Shown one piece after another: positions 59,152-64,000 of a stretch of DNA of 64,000 nucleotides. Origin of the DNA: Bacteroidales bacterium. GTDB lineage: Bacteria; Bacteroidota; Bacteroidia; Bacteroidales; WCHB1-69. Where the stretch lies: assembly GCA_017651425.1 (NCBI GenBank), contig JAGCCZ010000004.1, positions 1 to 64,000 of the forward strand, in the 5' to 3' direction. The translations under genes and the position numbers were made by a program. Below the pieces are notes generated by a model. That model was not told the DNA's origin. It saw nothing but the letters and a program-made list of their open reading frames with translations, and ran no database searches. The number at the start of each line of letters is the position of its first letter. The first letter of the stretch is position 1.

Positions 59152-60203
59152 TGAAGCGGTTTTTACTCGTTTTAGTGTGCCTTTTGTGCTCTCTCTTTAC
59201 GTTTGCCACCTCGTATAGAGTTCTTTTTATTGGAAACAGTTACACAGAGGTGAACAATTTGCCCCAGTTGGTTACCGACATTGCACAGTCCACAGGTGAT
59301 GAGATCACTTTCATGTCCCATACTCCTGGCGGATGCACATTTCAACAGCATCTTGCAGGAGCCATGTCTTATATTCGCGAAGGCGGTTGGGATTATGTGG
59401 TCTTGCAAGAACAGAGTCAGCTTCCCTCTTTTCCCGAAAATCAATTCATGTCGCAATGTTATCCTTATGCAAAGCAATTATGCGACTCCATTCGGAGATA
59501 TAATCCGGAAGCAGAAATAGTCTTTTACATGACATGGGGCAGAAAAAACGGGGATGCGCAGAATTGTCCCTATTTTCCTCCGCTTTGCACGTATGAGGGG
59601 ATGGATAGTCTGCTGCACGCCCGCTATATGATTATGGCAGCCGACAACCAGGCTTTGGTGTCGCCCGTCGGGCATGTTTGGCACTATATCCGTGACCATC
59701 ATCCAGAGATAGAGTTGTACCAGGCTGACGAGAGCCATCCCTCCTTGGCAGGTTCATACGCGGCTGCCTGCAGTTTCTATGCCACTTTTTTCGCGAAGGA
59801 CCCAACGGGAATTCAATATGACGCGAATCTCCCTGATGAAACTGCTCGTATCATACGCGAAACGGCGAGTCGGTTGGTGTTTGACTCCTTGTCCAGTTGG
59901 TCATTTCTTCCTTTAGATGATGACACGGTCGGCATTTCGCTGATATATGACGAAGCTGACATGTTCGTATCTCCCAATCCGGCTTCTTATCAGGTGGTCG
60001 TATCGTTCGGGGAGTTGTATAATGAAAACACAGAATTGTATCTGTATAACCAAGGCGGGCAACTGGTACGGAGGACATCCACAACAGACGAGTTCAAGGT
60101 TGTCATGCCGCTGTATGATTTGCCTGACGGGATCTATTTTCTTCAGGCCCGTCAGCCGCATCGCTATTATAAGATTCAAAAGATTGTAAAAGTATCCCAA
60201 TGA
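59151..60203 (+). CDS. SGNH/GDSL-type hydrolase with T9SS sorting domain
   Basis: An exported protein of 350 aa with signal peptide (about 1-19, LLVLVCLLCSLFTFA). The SGNH domain has block I FIGNSYT (about 25-31, nucleophile Ser), an EQSQLPS block, MTWGRKNGD, and block V DESHPSLAGSYAAA with the Asp-x-x-His dyad (near 193-196). This resembles DUF4886-type hydrolases. A short C-terminal type A T9SS domain (about 270-350: FVSPNPASYQVVVSF, GGQLVRR, GIYFLQAR, QKIVKV) targets it to the surface. An esterase or deacetylase role is likely. It is embedded in the rpiB-mnmG operon with overlaps on both sides. Confidence 0.75.
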   Translation: MKRFLLVLVCLLCSLFTFATSYRVLFIGNSYTEVNNLPQLVTDIAQSTGDEITFMSHTPGGCTFQQHLAGAMSYIREGGWDYVVLQEQSQLPSFPENQFMSQCYPYAKQLCDSIRRYNPEAEIVFYMTWGRKNGDAQNCPYFPPLCTYEGMDSLLHARYMIMAADNQALVSPVGHVWHYIRDHHPEIELYQADESHPSLAGSYAAACSFYATFFAKDPTGIQYDANLPDETARIIRETASRLVFDSLSSWSFLPLDDDTVGISLIYDEADMFVSPNPASYQVVVSFGELYNENTELYLYNQGGQLVRRTSTTDEFKVVMPLYDLPDGIYFLQARQPHRYYKIQKIVKVSQ

Positions 60204-60628
60204 TCACGTTTGATTTCCAAACTTCCAGCAACTTTACTCCGATGTTGTCTCATAAGCAATGGCTCAAGGAGGTGATACGCCGGGAAGGCCTGACACCGGG
60301 CGACATATCCTATCTTTTCTGTGACGATGCATTTTTGTTGGAGCGCAACATACAATATCTGAATCACGACACCTATACGGACATCATCACATTTGACAGG
60401 TGTGTGGGTGAGTTAGTCTCGGGAGACATCATGATCAGTTTGGAAAGGGTAGGGGAGAATGCCCGGAATTTCGGGGTCACATTTGACGAAGAGCTCTTGA
60501 GAGTAATTGTTCACGGCACCTTACACTTGTGCGGGTACAAGGACAAGAGTGATGAAGAGGCCGCCACCATGCGCCGCAAGGAGCAGGAATCAATGACTTT
60601 GTTTCACGAGAAATTTTTCGCTAAGTAA
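60200..60628 (+). CDS. ybeY: rRNA maturation endoribonuclease YbeY
   Basis: A protein of 142 aa of the UPF0054/YbeY family, a metal-dependent RNase for 16S rRNA 3' processing and ribosome quality control. The metal site is VHGTLHLCGYKD (near 109-120): the first two His are present, and Asp replaces the usual third His, as commonly seen in Bacteroidota. NTDI-like block: DTYTDIITFD. The start overlaps the SGNH gene stop by four bases (ATGA). mnmG follows after 37 nt. Confidence 0.92.
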   Translation: MITFDFQTSSNFTPMLSHKQWLKEVIRREGLTPGDISYLFCDDAFLLERNIQYLNHDTYTDIITFDRCVGELVSGDIMISLERVGENARNFGVTFDEELLRVIVHGTLHLCGYKDKSDEEAATMRRKEQESMTLFHEKFFAK

Positions 60629-60665
60629 TTAGTTTGGTTTCTATTATAAAAACGTTTCACGGGAA

Positions 60666-62561
60666 ATGGATTGCAAATACGATATCATAGTGGTGGGTGC
60701 GGGCCATGCTGGATGTGAGGCCGCGGTGGCCTCGGCGCGCCTGGGAAGTCGCACGCTGCTCGTCACGATGAATCTCGCTTTGGTGGCCCAAATGTCATGC
60801 AATCCCGCCATGGGGGGCATCGCAAAGGGACAAATTGTGCGCGAGATTGATGCCCTTGGTGGCATGTCCGGTGTCGTTACAGATCTTTCCACAATCCAGT
60901 TCCGGATGCTGAACCGCTCCAAGGGTCCTGCTATGTGGAGCCCCAGAGCACAATGCGACAAGGCTCGTTTCTCGTACAATTGGCGACATGTTCTCGAAAA
61001 CACACCCAACTTGCACTTACGCCAGGATACTGTTGTGTCTCTCCTGTTCACCGACGGCGCCGTTTCGGGCATCGTGACACAGTTGGGCATGAGATTTTAC
61101 GCCCAACGTGTCATCTTGACAAACGGAACTTTTTTGAATGGGCGCATCCATGTGGGCGAGGTGAACTTTCCAGGCGGACGGATAGGGGAGAGCGCTTCCT
61201 ATAATATCTCTGAACAACTACTGGAATGTGGTATATGTACCAAGAAACTCAAAACGGGAACCCCCGTGCGCATTGACGGCCGAACGGTTGACTTTTCCCA
61301 AATGGAGGAACAACCCGGCGATGAGAACCCGGGCCACTTTTCCTACCAGGACATCCCAATCCCTTTTCAACAGAAAAGCTGCTGGATAACTTATACCAAT
61401 GAGGAGGTACACAATGTCCTTCGCAAGGGGTTTGACAAATCCCCCATGTTCCAGGGTAGAATACAGGGTGTCGGGCCGCGCTACTGTCCCTCTATCGAGG
61501 ACAAGATTGTGCGTTTCTCCGAACGTGACCGCCACCAACTTTTTTTGGAACCCGAAGGGGACAATACGATTGAATATTACCTGAACGGTTTTTCCTCCTC
61601 TCTTCCGGAAGAGATACAAGTGGAGGCCCTCCATCTCATCCCCGGTTTGGAAAAAGCTGAGATTTTCAGACCCGGATATGCCATTGAATATGACTATTTC
61701 GATCCCCTGCAACTTCACAGCTCATTGGAATCAAAATGTGTGCAGAACTTGTTTCTGGCCGGCCAGGTGAATGGCACCACAGGCTACGAGGAGGCGGCTT
61801 GCCAAGGTTTAATGGCGGGAATCAATGCACACCAGTCCATCCATGGCTTGCCTCCGGTCGTGCTTTCCCGCTCACAGGCCTATATAGGTGTCCTCATCGA
61901 TGACCTGATCACCAAGGGAGTTCAGGATCCCTATAGAATGTTCACCTCCCGCGCGGAATACCGCATCTTGTTGCGTCAGGACAATGCCGATTACCGCCTC
62001 ACTCCCATCGGCCATGAGATAGGCTTGGTGGATGAAAATCGTTTTGCCGCATTTCAGGACAAATATCAGAAACAGGAAAAAATTGTCTCGTACTTGGAAA
62101 ACCACAACACCGACTTTGTGGTTTACAATCCTTTTTTGGAACAAAGGGACTTATCTCCGCTCTCTCAAAACACAAAAATTTCACAGTTGCTGCAGCGCCC
62201 CCAGGTGTGCATTTCAGATGTGATAAGTTGGGATTCACGGATCAGCAAATTCCTTAAAGAGGGAGACTACACCGAAGAACAAATCACAAATGCGGAGACC
62301 CAGATCAAGTACCGCAACTATATTTTGAAAGAGGAAGAGATGGTGCAGCGTTTTTCGCAGTTGGACAAAATAAAAATCCCGTCCGAATTTAACTATGCCA
62401 ATTTGCCGAGTTTGTCAAAGGAGGCCCGCGAGAAATTATCGGCCGTGAAACCTGCGCATCTCGGTCAAGCGTCTCGCATCAGCGGCGTCAGTCCGGCAGA
62501 TATTGCCGCGTTGATGATTATGTTGCAACAAAAGAGTTGTAATAATCTAACATTCAATTAG
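60666..62561 (+). CDS. mnmG: tRNA uridine 5-carboxymethylaminomethyl modification enzyme
   Basis: A FAD-dependent protein of 631 aa that, with MnmE, installs cmnm5 on wobble uridine 34. The FAD motif is VVGAGHAGCEAAVASARLG (about 9-27). It keeps SCNPAMGGIAKGQIVREID, NRSKGPAMWSPRAQ with the conserved Cys/Arg context, TLTNGTF-like ILTNGTFLNG, and LKTGTPVRI. The second redox-type block is NLFLAGQVNGTTGYEEAA, and the C-terminal helical tRNA-binding domain follows (GVSPADIAALMI). It is full length (E. coli about 629). It ends the operon; mnmE is not in the window. gidA/mnmG is a frequent neighbour of bacterial origins. Confidence 0.96.
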   Translation: MDCKYDIIVVGAGHAGCEAAVASARLGSRTLLVTMNLALVAQMSCNPAMGGIAKGQIVREIDALGGMSGVVTDLSTIQFRMLNRSKGPAMWSPRAQCDKARFSYNWRHVLENTPNLHLRQDTVVSLLFTDGAVSGIVTQLGMRFYAQRVILTNGTFLNGRIHVGEVNFPGGRIGESASYNISEQLLECGICTKKLKTGTPVRIDGRTVDFSQMEEQPGDENPGHFSYQDIPIPFQQKSCWITYTNEEVHNVLRKGFDKSPMFQGRIQGVGPRYCPSIEDKIVRFSERDRHQLFLEPEGDNTIEYYLNGFSSSLPEEIQVEALHLIPGLEKAEIFRPGYAIEYDYFDPLQLHSSLESKCVQNLFLAGQVNGTTGYEEAACQGLMAGINAHQSIHGLPPVVLSRSQAYIGVLIDDLITKGVQDPYRMFTSRAEYRILLRQDNADYRLTPIGHEIGLVDENRFAAFQDKYQKQEKIVSYLENHNTDFVVYNPFLEQRDLSPLSQNTKISQLLQRPQVCISDVISWDSRISKFLKEGDYTEEQITNAETQIKYRNYILKEEEMVQRFSQLDKIKIPSEFNYANLPSLSKEAREKLSAVKPAHLGQASRISGVSPADIAALMIMLQQKSCNNLTFN

Positions 62562-62725
62562 TTAATTCGCAAACCAATATTTTTCGCCCATTTTGTAAAA
62601 AAATGAGTGGAAATATGTTTTTTGCACTATTCGTTGCATTAAAGGCAAATTTTCAAAAACACCATTGAATATCAGTGATTTAATGAATAATTTGGAAAGA
62701 TTGTGTTTTTGATTTCTCGCAGGAG

Positions 62726-62797
62726 TAGTCTCGCTGGGAATCGAACCCAAATTTAAAGTTTAGGAAACTTTCGTTCTATCCATTGAACTACAAGACC
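62726..62797 (-). tRNA. tRNA-Arg (CCT)
   Basis: A 72-nt cloverleaf on the minus strand. The acceptor GGTCTTG/CGAGACT has discriminator A. The D-stem is GTTC/GAAC. The anticodon stem AAAGT/ACTTT encloses TTCCTAA (anticodon CCT). The T-stem is TTGGG/CCCAG around TTCGATT. CCA is not encoded. Confidence 0.92.
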
Positions 62798-62807
62798 AAA
62801 GGGGCGG

Positions 62808-62815
62808 CAAAAATA
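62808..62815 (-). promoter_or_regulatory. -7 element for tRNA-Arg (CCT)
   Basis: TATTTTTG on the minus strand, 10 nt upstream of the tRNA 5' end. Confidence 0.6.
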
Positions 62816-62867
62816 CAAAATTTTACTTTTGCCGCCAAATTCATGTTTGGTAAGAAAAAAAGAAGTC

Positions 62868-63638
62868 TTATAAATCCAGCAAGGCTTTCAATGGTTTTTT
62901 GAACGAGCGGCTGACTTTCATAGACTGCGTTCCAATCCAAATTTCATCGCTGTTGGAGATTCTCGTCACTTTGTCGATGTTCACGATGATATTCCGGTTT
63001 ATTTTTTGGAACTTTTCTTTCGGCAATTTCTTCTGAAAATATTTCAGGGTCGTTTGCATCTGTTTAGTGGTTCCATTTTCGAAATGTAGCAAAATGTTAC
63101 CGGGAACAAGCTCAAGATAGAGGATCTCATCAAAAGAGATTCGTAATGAATCCGAGCGTTTTTTCCCATTCAGAAACATTGATTCTTTGGTGAAGAGAGA
63201 CTTGTCCAAAAGAGTTTTGTTGTAGAGCACCTCGCTTTCACCGGCTTCAAAAGCCCTGTCGCGCAAAAAGAAATTGTAAATGCCATAAGTGTTGAGAACT
63301 TTTCCAATGACACTGAAAAGATCCAATTTACCGATGGGCGTCAACAGGAAGTCAAAAAAACCTTGCCTGAGGTATTTGATCAGTTTTTTTGCTTTTTTCT
63401 TGTCACAAAGCCCCACAACAAAGGTTGGTTTGTGAATGAGTTGAAGAAAATCGGCAAGTTCCACATCGAGAAACAAGAGATCGATTTTCTTTTTGTTGAG
63501 TTGTTCGAGCGCTTCCGAGCTGTTTTGCAAGCAAGAAACGACTTTAATGGATGTAAACACTGATAATAAATCTGTTAAGCATCTCAGATGTTCCTCTGAT
63601 TTACTAAACACACTACATAAAATAAATTTTTCTGCCAT
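62868..63638 (-). CDS. LytTR-family response regulator with degenerate receiver
   Basis: A protein of 256 aa. The N-terminal receiver-like domain (about 1-120) keeps the putative phospho-Asp in DLLFLDVEL. It lacks the acidic pair after beta 1 (reads LCSVFSKSE), the conserved Thr/Ser (FVVGLCD) and the Lys before Pro (FLLTPIGK). The C-terminal LytTR DNA-binding domain (about 155-256) is normal: ILYLELVPGNILLHFENG, LKYFQKKLP, FQKINRNIIVNIDKVTRI. This suggests a regulator not controlled by ordinary phosphorylation. The start is the ATG at 63638 after a TATCTTTG promoter; longer frames lie upstream of the promoter. No kinase gene is adjacent. Confidence 0.8.
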   Translation of the reverse strand: MAEKFILCSVFSKSEEHLRCLTDLLSVFTSIKVVSCLQNSSEALEQLNKKKIDLLFLDVELADFLQLIHKPTFVVGLCDKKKAKKLIKYLRQGFFDFLLTPIGKLDLFSVIGKVLNTYGIYNFFLRDRAFEAGESEVLYNKTLLDKSLFTKESMFLNGKKRSDSLRISFDEILYLELVPGNILLHFENGTTKQMQTTLKYFQKKLPKEKFQKINRNIIVNIDKVTRISNSDEIWIGTQSMKVSRSFKKPLKALLDL

Positions 63639-63661
63639 ATTTTTAATTTTTTTAAAACAAA

Positions 63662-63669
63662 CAAAGATA
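63662..63669 (-). promoter_or_regulatory. -7 element for the LytTR regulator gene
   Basis: TATCTTTG on the minus strand, 23 nt upstream of the start at 63638. Confidence 0.6.
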
Positions 63670-63944
63670 ATAAAATAATAAACATTTGCGAAAAAGAACA
63701 TAGAGGCAAAAAACACGACCGGAAAACCCATAAAAAGTAACACTCAAAGCCTCGTTTTCTGCTCAAAGCACATCTTTTTTGGTAAAGGACAAAAAGCAAA
63801 GAGATATTGCAGAAAAAAGCAGGTTTTTAGTTGAAAAATGGAAATAGAATGTAAGATATTGTCATTTGTCCAGAGAAGAAAATTTTTTTAAGAGATAGTT
63901 TTTCCAATTACAGAAAAGTTCTTGAAAACTTTTGATTTTTTATG

Positions 63945-63952
63945 TATTTTTG
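63945..63952 (+). promoter_or_regulatory. Promoter reading out of the window
   Basis: TATTTTTG with a TTG at 63922-63924 (20-nt spacing). The gene it serves begins beyond 64000. The rest of 63670-63944 is AT-rich with no gene seen. Confidence 0.55.
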
Positions 63953-64000
63953 CGGCCCGAATAAAAAGAAAAATTTTTACTCATAAAAAATAACTGTAGA

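Noticed and set aside
62562-62750. 62-codon minus-strand frame beside tRNA-Arg (CCT)
   Set aside because: It runs into the tRNA gene and has no recognisable features.

Overview
The window is chromosomal DNA from a member of the Bacteroidota, most likely an uncultured member of the Bacteroidales. The evidence is: three proteins with type IX secretion (T9SS) C-terminal sorting domains; a Fibrobacter-major-paralogous (FISUMP) domain protein; about two dozen promoters with the Bacteroidota -7 element TAnnTTTG; weak or absent Shine-Dalgarno sequences; an EF-G2 paralog of the Bacteroides kind; and a lysine-type (IIIK) phosphoglycerate dehydrogenase.

Layout. 1-483 holds copy 1 of a dispersed, highly structured repeat, with a REP-like palindrome inside it. 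484-11819 (minus) carries EF-G2, tRNA-Glu, endonuclease IV, an outer-membrane barrel, a CoA-disulfide reductase/rhodanese and a 1871-residue FN3/T9SS surface protein. 12143-14761 (minus) is an ECF sigma-factor operon with a membrane partner and secreted proteins or lipoproteins. 14862-15320 is copy 2 of the structured repeat. 15621-17965 (minus) encodes a CoA-transferase and a CNNM/CBS membrane protein. 18099-30595 (plus) holds an M13 peptidase, an MntA-HepT toxin-antitoxin pair, a pseudoknot-like structured element, and a five-gene cassette (XRE regulator, GrpE-like, shortened Hsp70, two membrane proteins). It ends with a chimeric FISUMP protein, a short T9SS protein and an orphan ABC permease. 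30601-45041 is mixed housekeeping (gpsA, YbaK, comF-like, mutS2, miaB), tandem InlB-repeat lipoproteins, an Fe-S oxidoreductase and an RND/MMPL exporter. 45088-53250 (minus) has tRNA-Arg, a candidate structured RNA opposite a PBECR-like nuclease gene, the serC-(S23 cassette)-serA operon, a lytic transglycosylase, an MFS carrier and small membrane proteins. 53251-53849 is an AT-rich divergent spacer with clustered DnaA boxes, a candidate oriC. 53850-62561 is a tight seven-gene plus-strand operon from rpiB to mnmG. 62726-63638 (minus) has tRNA-Arg and a LytTR regulator with a degenerate receiver. A promoter at the right edge reads out of the window.

The items most likely to be new are: (1) the Hsp70/GrpE/membrane cassette with its own regulator, sitting directly behind MntA-HepT and a structured element; (2) the two-copy cloverleaf-like repeat, whose fold survives although its reading frames do not; (3) the REP family sharing one conserved CTAC end; (4) the inverted-repeat-flanked S23 gene inserted between serC and serA; (5) the RNA candidates at 20942-21100 and 45296-45508; (6) the putative replication origin at 53422-53668.
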